A stretch of DNA of 64,000 nucleotides from Phymorhynchus buccinoides (GCA_017654935.2 CM065712.1:28849192-28913191); one strand, 5' to 3'. Counted from the stretch's first letter, positions 23,162-34,272 are shown. Numbers and translations are program-made. Notes: generated by a model from the letters alone, not told the origin.

Positions 23162-23699
23162 GATGTTCGTTTAACTAGTTAAAATATTCTTGCACGCTTG
23201 TTGCAACCTGAATTCAAATCGCCTGATGGAGCAGTCGGGTTTGCTATGCATAGCTAAAACCTGTCGCCATGAGGTACCTAGACTGATGAAAAGCCTGTTA
23301 CAACAACAACTGCTACTATATTTCAACTAACTACAACTACAACTGCTATAACTATTTCAACTACTACAACTACAACTAATATAAACGTCCTATTGCCATC
23401 AGGACGCAGGTATCGGAAACAAGCTGAAATCACGGGCACAAAAAACTTTCATACCACGTTCCATCCATCTCTTAAATTCATGATTCATCTTACTCACTCA
23501 CTCTCTCTCATTCTATCTTGTTCTGATTGAATATTAACAGCTATCTGACTGCAGTAATTGTAATGTGTGGAGATGCTATTATCAAGTGTATTGATTGTTG
23601 ATGACGAGATGTATTCCAATTTTTGTTATTTGATTGCTTGCTATAAGTTAATAATGGTTATTGATCCATCTCTCTCTCTCTCTCTAATGGCCGCCTCCG
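23162..23699. other. No gene seen
   Basis: The stretch includes (CTACAA)n-like sequence near 23310-23380 and CT-rich tracts near 23490-23520 and 23670-23685. Nothing recognised. Confidence 0.5.
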
Positions 23700-24082
23700 C
23701 CTGCGCTTAGACCAAATCATTTGCACGAAATTTGCGCAATACATGCCATTTGTTTTCTTTTTCTTTATTTTTTTTAATACAGATTATGTGAAAGAGTTTC
23801 GCTCACAACAAAGGAAACAGCTCCATTTTGTTTTTCTACTGCACTACTAAAAAAGGGAAAAAAGGAAAAACGCTTCAACCACAATGAGTGGCCTCCACCC
23901 ACCCCATCCAAAATGGCTTCCTCTCTCCGGCATCTCCGCCAAGGAGGAATCGCCGTTTAGACGGTTTAATTTCAAGGAAACCAGAGCAAAATGAGTGTTC
24001 GGATCCTTGAAAAGGCTTCTTTCTGGTGATCTCGACGTGTTTCTGGCAAAAAAAAAAAAAACTCATCCGTCAGGGTCCACCT
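23700..24082 (+). mobile_element. 5'-truncated TTAA fold-back MITE (family F)
   Basis: It matches the middle and right part of 22614-23157 from TTTGCACGAAATTTGCGCAA onward, with the TTCAACCACAATGA, AAAATGGCTTCC and GGAGGAATCGCCG blocks. It ends CATCCGTCAGGGTCCACC just before TTAA (24083-24086). The left inverted half is missing. Confidence 0.85.
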
Positions 24083-24484
24083 TTAAGAAATTAAAGGCAT
24101 ACCAGTTTGTTCTGTGTTGTGTGTTGTGTTTATGTGTAACATATTCAAGACTAGAAGGCTATGCCATTCTTGAATTAATGTTGATTTGTTTGTATTCAGT
24201 TCTCTCCACCACTTTTGTGTACTGTGTGGGTGATGGTCATAAAGACAAACCTGGTTCATCCTTTTTTTAGGAGAAAGAAGTTAGGTTCCCTTCCCCATGG
24301 CTGTTGCTTATGCTTTGCTAGGCGGTGGTGCCGAAAATAACTTTGGTGGAGGGAGTTAAATAGTGGAGAGTTCCTTCCCTTTGTTCATTTCACTAAGAAA
24401 TAAATAAAGACAAGTTTGATTAAAGAAAGACTGTTTGTTCGATTGCCTGTAAGCAACCCTGCCCGTTTTATAAGCAGAAGCCAT

Positions 24485-24950
24485 CCCACGGGGCCTTTTG
24501 CATAAATAGTTCCCCCACCTTTTGGAAGTTCTGTGCTTGTAGCTTCCTCTAATATGTCACTCTTTGACTCTTGCCTTTTTCCCTTTGCTTGCTGTCATCT
24601 ACTATCTCTCTGCCTTACCGGTCCATTCTCCTGCCTCGTTTTCAAGAAAACACTTTCAAGAAGATTTCCTCCCGCCGGAAAACGGACATGCTGGGTCTAA
24701 TTATTTTTTACTACTTCTTCTTTGGTGGCGACCAACTTCTATTTACAGAAGTAAATGTACGCACTTAGGGGTGTGACCAAAGGAGAAGAAAGAAAGGAAA
24801 CAGAGAGAAGAAACAAAAACAAAAATGAAACAAAAATGCTCCAGGAGCCTGCAGATCTTAGTTCAGCTCTTCCTTGCCCTACTTAGGCGCATAACGGTAG
24901 CATGACGCATCTGCGCTCATAATTGACAGGAAGCTGAACAGGATCGAAGA
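24485..24950 (+). repeat. Dispersed repeat R, copy 1
   Basis: AGTTCCCCCACCTTTTGGAA, TTCTGTGCTTGTAG, TTGCCTTTTTCCCTTT, TACTGTCATCT-like and CGGACATGCTGGGTCTAA blocks recur in order at 39455-39750. Both copies continue to a GCATGACGCAT block. Class and boundaries unknown. Confidence 0.65.
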
Positions 24951-25199
24951 AGGAGGAAGATAATCAGAAGCTCACCTTTATGATAAACGTCCTGTCGTCA
25001 TCATCCCCGGTCAGTGTCCTGGTTGCAGACTGCAGAAAGTGGTGTCTGTGTGCTGAAGTAACGAAGCTGGATCAATCTGACCCCTGTCCATGGAGTCTGT
25101 AACGGGAACATCACGAGAATTCATACATCGACGCCTTAAGAGTCAACACGGACTATTATATCCAGATGGTCCATTGACCCATTGAATTGAATAGTGATA

Positions 25200-25205
25200 G
25201 GGGGT

Positions 25206-25244
<39 letters not shown>

Positions 25245-25538
25245 CGGTTTGAACCAAAAAACCGGTGCTAAACTTTCGCGGTTCAAAAAATAACGGTTCG
25301 AGTTGCTGTGAACCGTTTTTTTAACTGCAAACTGAAAGTAAGTTTTTCTTAGAATAACGCATTCTTTTCGAAGAACAACACTGATTCTCAGCGCAGATTG
25401 GGTGTTTGTAAACCAAGAGTAGCTGTTTCTAGTTTGTGGTGGTGTATGGCTTTGACTTTGACTGAGTTGAGTTGAGTGTGTGTCATAAGTTTCTTTATTG
25501 TGTGTGTGTCAAGTCAAGTCAAAATGATCTTTATTGAT

Positions 25539-25596
<58 letters not shown>

Positions 25597-25716
25597 ATTC
25601 TGACAAATAAATATGTGTTTGCATAGGTGAAACTACTGATGCGAGTACTTGTTTAAAATACCGGTTCGGTAAAACCGGTTTAAATCCGGTTCGTATGTTT
25701 GAACCGGTTCTCAACT
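25200..25716 (-). mobile_element. hAT-like CCGGTT MITE with internal (TG)n
   Basis: Read on the minus strand, the start has AACCGGTTCAAACATACG and further CCGGTT boxes. An internal CA tract (here (TG)n at about 25541-25593) and the AGCTACTCTTGGTTTAC block follow, then CGGTTCGAGTTGCTGTGAAC-like sequence. The far end is replaced by a poly-G run (about 25206-25243). Arm B carries the same element from 63771 to the window edge. Confidence 0.8.
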
Positions 25717-26099
25717 ATTATTGAACTTACCTTACTTACAAGACTATCTTCCCTTACGGGCGAAAAAGTTGGTCTTTCTTCAAATATTGAAAGCGATTCA
25801 TTAATTAAGCATTTGAATATGTATTACATTTAAAAGTCGTATATTATTTTGATTTATAATTCTTCTTCGTTTAACAACCATGGGGCAGAAAGTAAAAATT
25901 AGTTGCTGTGCGATTAATTTCATCCGTCTGCGAAATGTTCACGAAAACTAAAACGAATTTATTTGAATAACAAAATCTCCACAGGAAGTTAATTCTACTG
26001 TTGGAAACAGATCTCAGTTGGAAACATTTTTTCGTTTCCAAGCACCACATCTCTGGAACAATCTCCCTTTCTCTCTCCGCAGCTCTCCATCTCTACTGT

Positions 26100-27505
26100 T
26101 CAATAAATCTTTAGAATCTGGTGAAATTCCCTCAGACTGGAAACGAGCAGATGTTTCAGCTATCCTTAAAAAGGGCTCCAGATGTGACCCAGGAAACAAT
26201 AGACCTGTAAGTTTGACCTGTATAGCATGTAAGATCCTTGAATCTTTTTATTAGGGATGCAATCGTAAATCATATGAACGATAATAGCTTATATATGTAA
26301 AATGCCAACATGGTTTCAGAAAGAAGAGATCTTGCACCACACAGCTAATAGAGGTTATGGAAGAAATTACGGATTTATTAGATAATGGGTATCCAGTGGA
26401 TGTAATTTATTTGGATTTTAGAAAGGCATTTGATAGTGTGCCCCATAACAGATTGTTATTGAAAATCAAATCTTATGGTATAGTGGGAAATATATATAAT
26501 TGGGTTAAAGATTTTTTATCCAACAGAATTCAAAGAGTGATAGTGGGGGACAAATACTCCTCTGTGGCTGATGTTCTTAGTGGAATCCCTCAGGGAAGCA
26601 TTCTTGGACCTATTCTTTTTACTATTTTTATAAACGATCTGCCTGAGTGTGTTACATCATCATGTCAAATTTTTGCGGATGACACAAAAATTCTTAATAC
26701 TTCTTGCAATTGTCAGATATTACAAAACGATTTAACTGAACTAGAAGGCTGGACTACAAAATGGAATCTATATTTTAACGCAGACAAATGTAAGGTTATG
26801 CACGTCGGTAGAAATAATCATAATAAAGAATACACTATGTTTAAGAACAATGATTTGTGCACAGTAACAGCATGTGAAAGTGAAAAAGACCTAGGGGTGA
26901 TATTTGACAAGGATTTGTCCTTTAATAATAATAGTCATATCCAAACTTGCGTAAGTAAGGCTAATCAAATGATAGGATTAATTAAAGGAACATTTATTAA
27001 TATTGACTACAACATTTTTTCAAAACTGTATAAAGCTTTAGTGAGGCCGCATGTAGAGTATGGCAATACAATATGGTACCCTAAGTATAAATATCAATCA
27101 AAAGCAATTGAGAAGGTTCAACGCAGGGCAACAAAAATGGTTAAGGGATGTAAAAGCATGACCTATGAAAATAGACTTTTGTATTTAAATTTATACTCAC
27201 TTAAAGGAAGAAGGGTAAGGGGAGACCTTATTGAAGCACATAAGATATTCAATGGCCTTGTTGATTTATCTTGGAATAACATATTTAAATCACCTCAATG
27301 CAGTTCAACAAGAAATTCATACAGTAAAGTTTGTATTAAGCAATGTAAAACTAACACCAGAAAAAATTGTTTTAATAACAGAGCTGCTAATTGTTGGAAT
27401 GATTTAACTTTTGATTTAAAATGTGCACCTAATGTTAATATATTCAAAAATCGTCTTGATAGTTCTCCAAAATTAGTAAATGTATTTAGAAGCATTGATT
27501 ATTAA
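26100..27505 (+). pseudogene. Non-LTR reverse transcriptase, partial, frameshifted (arm A)
   Basis: The first 150 bp encode the start of the RT domain (GEIPSDWKRADVSAILKKGS, then NNRPVSL) but the frame breaks at 26254, where arm A has one extra T compared with arm B. After a second break shared by both arms, a 382-residue frame (26357-27505) runs to a stop. It shows YLDFRKAFDSV (residues 18-28), GIPQGSILGP (76-85) and the catalytic FADD box (106-109). A CKVMHVGRN block, an RRATK motif and a C-terminal NCWNDLTFD tail follow. The order fits a CR1/jockey-like LINE. The endonuclease is absent, so it cannot retrotranspose by itself. Confidence 0.88.
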
Positions 27506-27651
27506 TTTTTGTATTATAGGAAAATTCAACTGTAAAACCTTGACCGCTAATAAAAAATAAAAAAAAATAAAAAAAAATATCAAATTGAAAATCGATGGGA
27601 CTGCTAAAAAGCTTAACGGCTTGATTAGTCCCTATTCTACAACTACTACTA
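26100..27651 (+). mobile_element. Nested 5'-truncated LINE with RT domain
   Basis: The element is bracketed by CTACTGT (26093-26099 and 27652-27658), which fits a short TSD in the host LINE's reading frame. It lacks the endonuclease and starts within the RT domain. Near its 3' end is an imperfect hairpin, GGGACTGCTAAAAAGC to GATTAGTCCC, followed by a (CTA)n-like tail. An allelic or duplicated copy lies in arm B at 61840-63392. Confidence 0.85.
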
Positions 27652-27997
27652 CTACTGTCTTCTTTCAAAAATGGCCTGAAGACGCACCTTTTCAGAAAAT
27701 ATTTCTGTTGATTTCTGTCTGTCCATCCAGTCAGACAACCCTCTAAAGATTTGTTTTTATTTCATTTTTTTTAAATTTTAAATAATTCGTATTTTATGTA
27801 GGTATTTTAAATGCGAGTTGTGCGAGTGTGATAGTGATTTTTTTTTCGAAATAATTTTAAGTACAAGCTTGGCACATTCTTTTTTAAGAATGATGCTTTG
27901 CTTGTTGTGTAAAAAAAAAATTTCATGTAAAGCGCAGTGAGTCCTGCTGTGTCAGGAGAATAGCGCTGTAGAAGATGTATTTATTATTATGATTATT

Positions 27998-28255
27998 ATT
28001 ACTAACCTTCTCCAAAGATACAAAGACGGCATTATCAGTTATATATTGGTTGGTCCAAACAGTCGCCATGCTTCCAACAGACCGGCGCAATATTGAAAAT
28101 GCACGGACCTGTCTTCAGTTGACATCTTGCTGGCAGCTCTGCTCGCGTTACAAATGACTGAACTCTCGGTTTCGTTTGGCGAAGTGGGCCACTTCTAGTG
28201 AGCTGATTTTCGTTTTACACGAGATTCATGACATAAAGGTTTAGTTATCTCCCTT
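27998..28255. other. No gene seen
   Basis: A short unique-looking stretch, duplicated in arm B at about 61235-61495. No exon recognised. Confidence 0.4.
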
Positions 28256-28307
28256 AAGCGCGCGCGCGCGCGGTGTGTGTGTGTGAGACAGAGAGAGAGA
28301 GCGAGAG

Positions 28308-28350
<43 letters not shown>
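28256..28350. repeat. (CG)n-(TG)n-(GA)n microsatellite
   Basis: A CG run, then TG, then GA. The mirror copy in arm B (about 61137-61228) has the same order with different run lengths. Confidence 0.95.
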
Positions 28351-28555
28351 GCAAGACGGTTTATTCAGAGAGGCTATTGACCCATTTGAATGGGAATTTA
28401 CATGAAACATCGAACTAAACAGCTTCTATGCGCAAATACACGCACAAACGTGCATATACGAAGTCAGCACTTCTCTTAACCTAAATAGCCCCTTTCAGAG
28501 GAACAATTACTTAACACATTCACAATCATAAAATATTTTTTTTACAAAGAATGTG

Positions 28556-28700
28556 TGTGTAAGAGAGAGAGAGAGAGAGAGGGGGAGAAAGAGATAGAGA
28601 GACAGAGTGTGCGCGCACTTGGCTGTGTGTGCGTGTGTGTGTGTGTGAGCTCGCGCGCGCACATTTGTGCATGTATGTGTGTGTGTGCGTGCGCGCGCGC

Positions 28701-28732
<32 letters not shown>

Positions 28733-28813
28733 GGGGGGGAGAAAGAGATAGAGTGTGTGCGCGCGCGCTGTGGTTGTGTGTGTGTGTGCGCGTGCGTGCG
28801 TGCGCGCGCGCGC

Positions 28814-28858
<45 letters not shown>

Positions 28859-28915
28859 TGTGCGCGCTTGTGTGTGCGTGTTTGTGTGTGTGAGTTCGCG
28901 CACGCACATTTGTGT

Positions 28916-28999
<84 letters not shown>

Positions 29000-29105
29000 C
29001 TGAGACAGACAGACAGATAGTGACAGAGACAGATAGATAGACAGAGTAGCAGAGACAGGCAGATATATATACATAGACAGACACAGACAGACAGACACAG
29101 ACAGA
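28556..29105. repeat. Long GA/TG/CG/(ACAG)n compound microsatellite
   Basis: GA runs alternate four times with TG/CG-rich blocks and finish in GACAGACA/GATA-type repeats. It is open on both strands, giving Ser/Leu/His- or Arg/Glu/Val-rich frames of up to 282 residues that are not credible proteins. The mirror is at about 60365-60925. Confidence 0.95.
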
Positions 29106-29394
29106 GAAAAGAAGGCTTGGTGGATAGATAAATGGACAGAGGGATGGAAATCGATGAAAATCCGTTTTAACGTCCTCCGGTCTGGAACAGACACATATGG
29201 GACATTAGTAGATATAAAGATGGTGGGAACGATCCTGGAGGCAATGCCCGGAGGCAGTGCAACACCAGGAAAGTCCCGATTTTGTAAAAGTACAGATGTG
29301 TAATCTATCCTACGTTCGATTCGTGTCAAGTAAACCCGAGTTCGAACCTGGGTACAGGGGATTGTTCCTCTCACTTTGCACTAGGCCTTACGGT

Positions 29395-29405
29395 CTGAAC
29401 GTGGA

Positions 29406-29436
<31 letters not shown>

Positions 29437-29506
29437 CGTGTGCCCATGCACTTAGCACACTTTAAACCCAGTGGCAACGAAAAAGTTGTGATTTGGTCAA
29501 AAATTT

Positions 29507-29575
<69 letters not shown>

Positions 29576-29722
29576 ACCTTCCTCATTCAGACACACAAAA
29601 AATCGCATGCAAAAAAACAACAAAAAAAACATAAATTGGGTGGCGCGCCTCTGGCTGCGATGCGCCCTCCAGGTGGGAGCAACCCGAATTTCACAGATAC
29701 GCCTCTGTGACTATAAAGTACC
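29395..29722 (+). mobile_element. SINE, type A
   Basis: It has TCGGATGAGACGATAAACCG, CCATGCACTTAGCACAC and TTGTGATTTGGTCAAAA. A pure poly-C tract follows (about 29510-29575), then GGTGGCGCGCCTCTGGCTGC, CCCGAATTTCACAGATACGC and CTCTGTGACTATAAAGTACC. Upstream, a GAGTTCGAACCTGGGTAC box near 29339 resembles a polymerase III B box, so the head may start before 29330. The same SINE lies inverted at about 59770-60090. Confidence 0.75.
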
Positions 29723-29734
29723 TTTGTTTTTTGA

Positions 29735-30122
29735 GAAAGGTGGCAGAGTGGTTAAGACGTTCGTCTGCCAAAAGTAATGAGTGACTGCAGCGTGAGTGAC
29801 CCGGGTTCGATAAAATCCCGGCCTCGCCCTTTTTCTTTCTAGTTTGACAGGAAAATCGAACTGAACGTCATGAGTCCTTCGGATGGGGGACTTAAAGCTA
29901 GTCTGACCCGTGCGCTTTACGCACGTAAAAAAAATCCCACTGCAGTTGAAAGTCGGCAAGAGCAGGGAGAAATCCCGCTGCCTGGTATGGCCAAATTGAT
30001 AGCTAGGTGTTCCTCACCCACACACACAAAAAAAATTGGGTAGGCGCTGCACTTGCGGCGACGCGCTCTCCAGGGTAGAGCAGCCCGAATTTCACAGAGA
30101 TAAGTCTCTGTGACTGGAATAT
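29735..30122 (+). mobile_element. tRNA-derived SINE, type B
   Basis: The head is tRNA-like: TGGCAGAGTGGTTAAGACG (A box) and ACCCGGGTTCGATAAAATCC (B box), the latter with a small insertion compared with a functional tRNA. The central domain has TCCTTCGGATGGGGGACTTA, CCGTGCGCTTTACGCACG and CAAGAGCAGGGAGAAATCCC. The end is GCGCTGCACTTGCGGCGACG, CTCTCCAGG and the hairpin TCACAGAGATAAGTCTCTGT. It lies head-to-tail after a type A SINE and shares its 3' end design. Inverted copy at about 59370-59757. Confidence 0.85.
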
Positions 30123-30199
30123 AAACCAAAAATACCAATTAAAAAAAAAGTGGTGTTGCTTGTTTGCGTCATTCTTGAATACAACTGTAACAGACGTTT

Positions 30200-30429
30200 G
30201 ATGGCTTAGAGTCAAAACGGACTATCTTTAGAGTAGTCCATTGATTTATTATTGATGTCATTGCAAAAACTAAGAACTTGTATTAAACCCCCCAAAAAAA
30301 AGACTGCAAATAATATAAAATGGGGATTATGCTTTTTATATTTATGCAGTCTTTTTTTGAAAACGAGTTATTAGTTTTTACAATAATTATGTTGAATAAT
30401 ACGTTAATCCGTTTTGACTCCAAGCCATC
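30200..30429. mobile_element. GATGGCTT palindromic MITE, copy 2
   Basis: Starts GATGGCTTAGAGTCAAAACG and ends CGTTTTGACTCCAAGCCATC, with the same AAGACTGCA and GCAGTCTTTTT internal arms as the copy at 7165-7400. The right subterminal palindrome is lost, and the left one carries an extra G. The inverted duplicate is at 59069-59294. Confidence 0.85.
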
Positions 30430-30544
30430 ATGTTATTGCCTGCTTGTGGATGAACACTTGGTTGTAAAGCGCTTCAGACTCAGTTGAGGTAAAGCACTAT
30501 ATAAATGTACTGTTGTTGTTACAACAACATACAGTATTTATACG

Positions 30545-30975
30545 GCGCTGAATCTTGATAGAAATCAAATCAAAGCGCACGCACACACACGTTAGCATTC
30601 ATAACGCATTCAAACAAAAACGCAATACAAAGCGAACACACACGTTTGACATAAATGGTATACAGCAGAAACAGACCTAAAGGCAAGAGAGAGAAGAGAA
30701 AGAGAGTGGAGCCTCAATGACGGGGGAACAGGTGGGTTTTGAGGTTAGATTTGAAAGCAGAGAGGGTCGGTCGCTGACGGAGGGAAAGAGGAAGTTTGTT
30801 CCAAGATGTCGGTCCTGAGACAGCAAAAGAGCGCCGACCAACAGTTGAAAGCTTATACCTAGGGATCTGGAGAGAAAGAGGGTCACAAACTGAACGTAAA
30901 GTGCGAGCTGGCGTATAAATGGAAATATTGTTGCAGAGGTAAGATGGAGCAGCGTTATGGATGGATAAAGCTGCT
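30545..30975 (-). mobile_element. LINE 3' end (family L-A)
   Basis: Read on the minus strand: GAGGTAAGATGG, GATCCCTAGGTATAAGC, TCGGCGCTCTTTTGCTGTCT, CTCCGTCAGCGACCGACC, then TTGCCTTTAGGTCTGTTTC and a TTCAGCGCCGTATAAATACT end. The coding part gives WNKLPLSLRQ-like and NLKTHLF-like pieces in broken frames. Beyond about 30838 the match continues to 38870-39325 but no longer to arm B, which is cut off by the gap. Confidence 0.8.
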
Positions 30976-31957
30976 CCATCTTACCTCCACCACACCCCCC
31001 TCCCCTCAAAAACAAGAAGTCCATGCAATGGGTATACTGTACCATATCTTCATTTATTGTGTTGCATCTCTCTCTCTCTTCACACAGAACAATTATTATT
31101 CGTAACAAAATTCTTCCTCTGCATCTCTTCTGAAACACAGTGCCAAGAAAACATTAAAAGGGAAAACGTATTTACACACACACAAAGTTTTAATAATAAG
31201 CTAAAATATTATTTTTTAAAAATTACAAACTCTTAAAAAATTTGGGGGCAACATGATTTTTTAGATTTTTTAAAGAAGGTAAAATCAAAACTATTCACAA
31301 TCTTGATTAAACAGCATTTATTCAACACTTGCCAATAATATTAAGCACCAATTATTGACTCCTAAGGGCTTGTGACTTCTATACAATATGACAAGTTATA
31401 CAGAACAATTGTGTTCACAAGCCCGCTCTCCAAACAGGGTTCCCAGGGCTTTCAGCTATCCCCAAGTAAGGACCTTGTAAGGACCTGTAGGCGTAAGGAT
31501 AATGTCCATCTTTTAGCCAACGATCTTGAAAGGAACACTTTCCCAGCATTGTGAACAATGTCTAAGCAGACACAAAAACTATAGCTGACACAGATATACG
31601 CGTTTTCGCGCAAAACGACACCAGGATAAAGAACGAGATTTCAGTCCAAGTTCTCTTGACAACTCGCTGTGCATCGTTCGTCTGCTAAGCGGTCAGTTGA
31701 AACGGGAAGGTGGGGGAGGGGGGTAAGGTGGAGTAGGTGCTGAGCGATGTTTCTCAAGTGTAAAAGTGCTGCTTCTGCGATCTATTTTGAGTAAAAAGTA
31801 TGGTCTTGCTGCTCAGGGCAGTTTCTTGCAGCCGTCAGGACTTGTAAGGACCTTGAAGTGAATGTAAGCACTTGTAAGGCCTTACTTGGAGATTTCAATT
31901 TGTCAAGACTTATAAGGACACCCAAAGGCCCCTATGAACCCTGCCAAATCAACATAC
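30976..31957. other. No gene seen
   Basis: AT-rich DNA. CTTGTAAGGACCT-like stretches recur near 31470, 31850 and 31875, which may mark a decayed element, but no ends were found. Confidence 0.45.
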
Positions 31958-32557
31958 CTTATTCGTTGATCTGGTCTTATTATAAGACGCACCCCCCACC
32001 CCCAAGAAAAATTGTACACAAAAATCAGATTTTGTTATTATATCATCTTACTATTTTATTAGTCAGATGTGACCCAGCACCACGAAAGGACCATTACGTC
32101 GCTGGGCTAGTTTTCTCACAACAGGCTTGCAAAGTCAATTTTTTGTGGTCAATTTTGAGTTATGGGTAGTGTTTGTGTTCTCTAACGTCTTATCTGTCAT
32201 ATTTATAAAGGATAATCTTTACTATGGTCTCTAAATTGTCTTATAAGTGTTTTAAAACGAGTAGGTCAATGGCATTTTCTTCAGCAGGGCTAGCCTTTAA
32301 ACTGTTTTTTCTCAAAATGGCAGATGCTTACCCCTACTAACTTTAAATGCTCGTCACTCTGGAACGGAGAAAAATACAAGAATGGTTCTTGCATCATCAG
32401 AAAGATTTTGTCTGCAGTTTTCGAATGTGTAATTTTATTAGAATAGTCAGTTTGACACGTAATGTCCCTTTCGTGGTGCTAGGTCACATATTATGAGGCG
32501 CAGGGGTCTCAGTCTGGGAGAAAAAAAAAGTATCGCCTTATAGTCCAAATAATACGG
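31958..32557. mobile_element. MITE of the TATAAGGCGCA type, interrupted
   Basis: The left side has CTTATTATAAGACGCACC. The right side has ATGAGGCGCAGGGGTCTCAG, AAGTATCGCCTTATAGTCC and AATACGG. The same GGCGCAGGGGTCTCAGT to AAAATACGG end recurs at about 51574-51632, whose left partner is at 49237. A further left end lies near 32578-32630. The core is occupied by the MITE at 32068-32488. Confidence 0.6.
32068..32488. mobile_element. Nested MITE with TGTGACC ends
   Basis: The left end TGTGACCCAGCACCACGAAA is repeated inverted at the right end (CCTTTCGTGGTGCTAGGTCA, then CA), with few mismatches over about 30 bp. It lies inside the element at 31958-32557. No clear TSD. Confidence 0.75.
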
Positions 32558-32635
32558 CAAGTCTTGCGGGTGTCTACCATATTTTCAGACTATAAGGCGC
32601 ACCTTAGTATGAAGCGCACCCCACCACAGCTTACC

Positions 32636-32730
32636 CACAATAATAATAATAATAAATAATGGATATTTGTTGCGCTCTTTCTCCAAAGAGCTCAGGGAGC
32701 GCTTACAAAGTTAAACTTTAGACAACAACA
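32636..32730 (-). mobile_element. Retroposon 3' tail with (ATT)n
   Basis: On the minus strand: GTAAGCGCTCCCTGAGCTC, AGAGCGCAACAAATATCC, then ATTATTTATTATTATTATT. This is the tail form seen in L2/CR1-like LINEs. The coding part is absent. Confidence 0.65.
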
Positions 32731-33119
32731 ATAACAATAGTAATAAACACAAAGCACAATCATAAATATATAATATTAACTACAAATCCGATAGTTCACA
32801 CGTGCCTCGCGCACATGCACACACACACAAAAGGACATTCTTACCCAAAGGCTACTTTACATGCAAGTTGCTGGTAAAGGCAGAGTTATGAAATGAAACA
32901 TATTTATCCATATTAATTTCTTTTATATTCTACACATGCGAGGGAAAACAGACAAAACGTTTTTAAAATAGGAAATTTGTTGCTTCTCAAATTCTCATCA
33001 TCCGGGCAACGCCGGCTCCAGGCAATAAAAAAAAATATCCTACATTTCAGGACCTCCTGAAAGTAGGAACCATCCATGGTAATTTAAACGTCTTGTTTCA
33101 CTTTAAAAGTTATATTAGA
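32731..33119. other. No gene seen
   Basis: AT-rich, with a short CA tract near 32817-32830. Nothing recognised. Confidence 0.45.
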
Positions 33120-33886
33120 CAGACCCTGGGTACCCCCTACACAAGTCTTGAGTAGTCTGGATAGCTGAAATGAGTAGCTTGTGGCTCAAAATGTGTAGTT
33201 TTATTCATGAACTCTTCTACTACCATCGGCGGGTTGACCCGCCGGTTTTCAGTATACCGTTGCTAGCCACGGGCGGGTTTGACCGCCAGATACTAGGGAA
33301 ACCCCGGTGTCCCCCTTTGCGCCATTTATATGAAGTGACATCACATCCTTTACTTCTGTGACATGCGCAGTTCGCTCAGGGAAAGCACAACCTTCCGCCA
33401 TCTTCATTTGTAGGCTAAATTTTTTAATTTTGAATCGCATTTTCGACGATGAAAACTGACAACTTTCGGTGTGAACCTCTACAAGATGGCGATAGTGCCG
33501 ACGAAGTATTCACTGGATTTACTGTTGAAGAAGTGGCAGAATCTGAACTTAGGCAAAATCAAAATGAGCATCGAAAGTGTTGAAACGATCTTGGGTTTGC
33601 AGCAGCAGATCGACACTGGTAAATTTAGTGATGAATTGAGCAAGTATTTTTTTTAATGAATTGTTAAACTTAAAGTGATTGTGTGCGAAAATCAGTGCAG
33701 CGGCAAAAATTACTCGGTGCGCAACAGTAAACAGTCCCCAGTAATACGTGGTAGTAGAAGAGTTAAACTCATCAAACAATGTTCACTGAAAATGAGTAGT
33801 TAGAGCATAATTTTAAATTTTGAAGAGTTAGTAGATGTCCAAATTGAGTAGAATACTACTCGGAAAGAGTAGAGTAAACAGGTCTG
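33120..33886. mobile_element. MITE, CAGACC family (subfamily 2)
   Basis: The left end is CAGACCCTGGGTACCCC, then TACACAAGTCTTGAGTAG and TGGATAGCTGAAATG. The right end is AAGAGTAGAGTAAACAGGTC then TG. The relative at 47624-48492 shares both ends. The inside carries CCGCCATCTTCATTTG and CAAGATGGCGATAG. A short coding-like stretch (DGDSADEVFTGFTVEEV) follows the second. Flanks ATTAGA and GTTAAA are too different to call a TSD. Confidence 0.65.
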
Positions 33887-34272
33887 GTTAAAGACATGAA
33901 AGTATGTGAGTGAGTGTGCGCGCGAGTGAATATGTGCATGTGTGTCTCAGGGCTGCCAACCCTACATTTGTGAATCAGGGACAAACGACTCTCAAATCAG
34001 GGACACAGCCTGATTTCCAGGGACATTTTAATAATGATCAGAAATTAAGTACAGTACCCACCACAACTTGACATAACAACGGCGCACATCATCCCTACCA
34101 CCAGACTTATCGAAAAATCACACGCACAAATTTCACAAAAAGGGTAAGTTTCGCGTTTTCTTTCTGACACAATGAAAGGCCATTTAACCATTTTATTTGT
34201 GTATGTCTCTTCTTCTTCTTCTTCCTTTGACCATCCGCCTTCGTCTCCTCTAAATAAACAGGAATCGCTTTG
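33887..34272. other. No gene seen; contig 1 end
   Basis: A fragment with GGGCTGCCAACCCTAC and GGGACA boxes at about 33948-34030 looks like one end of a MITE related to 47742-48376. It runs to the end of contig 1 without a partner. Confidence 0.5.

Larger units (their letters stand above)
26000..27997 (+). mobile_element. LINE 3' end (family L-B), split by another LINE
   Basis: The upstream part encodes FFRFQAPHLWNNLPFSLRSS. After 27652 the frame resumes with SSFKNGLKTHLFRKYF, the usual tail of CR1/L2-like reverse transcriptases. The 3' UTR runs to GTAAAGCGCAGTGAGTCC, GCGCTGTAGAAGATG and a (TTA)n end. The two halves are separated by the 1.55-kb insertion at 26100-27651. The 3' end resembles the element at 7633-8340. 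Confidence 0.8.
25488..30838 (+). repeat. Inverted duplication, arm A
   Basis: The whole segment recurs in reverse complement at 58667-64000. Matching points add to nearly the same number throughout (for example 26018 pairs with 63474, 27505 with 61986, 30215 with 59279), so the two arms are collinear. Differences are mostly homopolymer or microsatellite length and scattered substitutions. Arm A is inside contig 1. Its outer limit cannot be seen because arm B runs off the window. Confidence 0.95.

Noticed and set aside
28526..29374. 282-residue Ser/Leu/His-rich frame, and the 360-residue counterpart at 59874-60956
   Set aside because: They are translated GA/TG/CG microsatellite joined to SINE sequence. 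The two arms differ in run length, so the products are not conserved.
29735..29828. Functional tRNA gene
   Set aside because: A and B boxes are present, but the B-box arm has an insertion, the acceptor stem does not pair, and the sequence continues into a SINE body.
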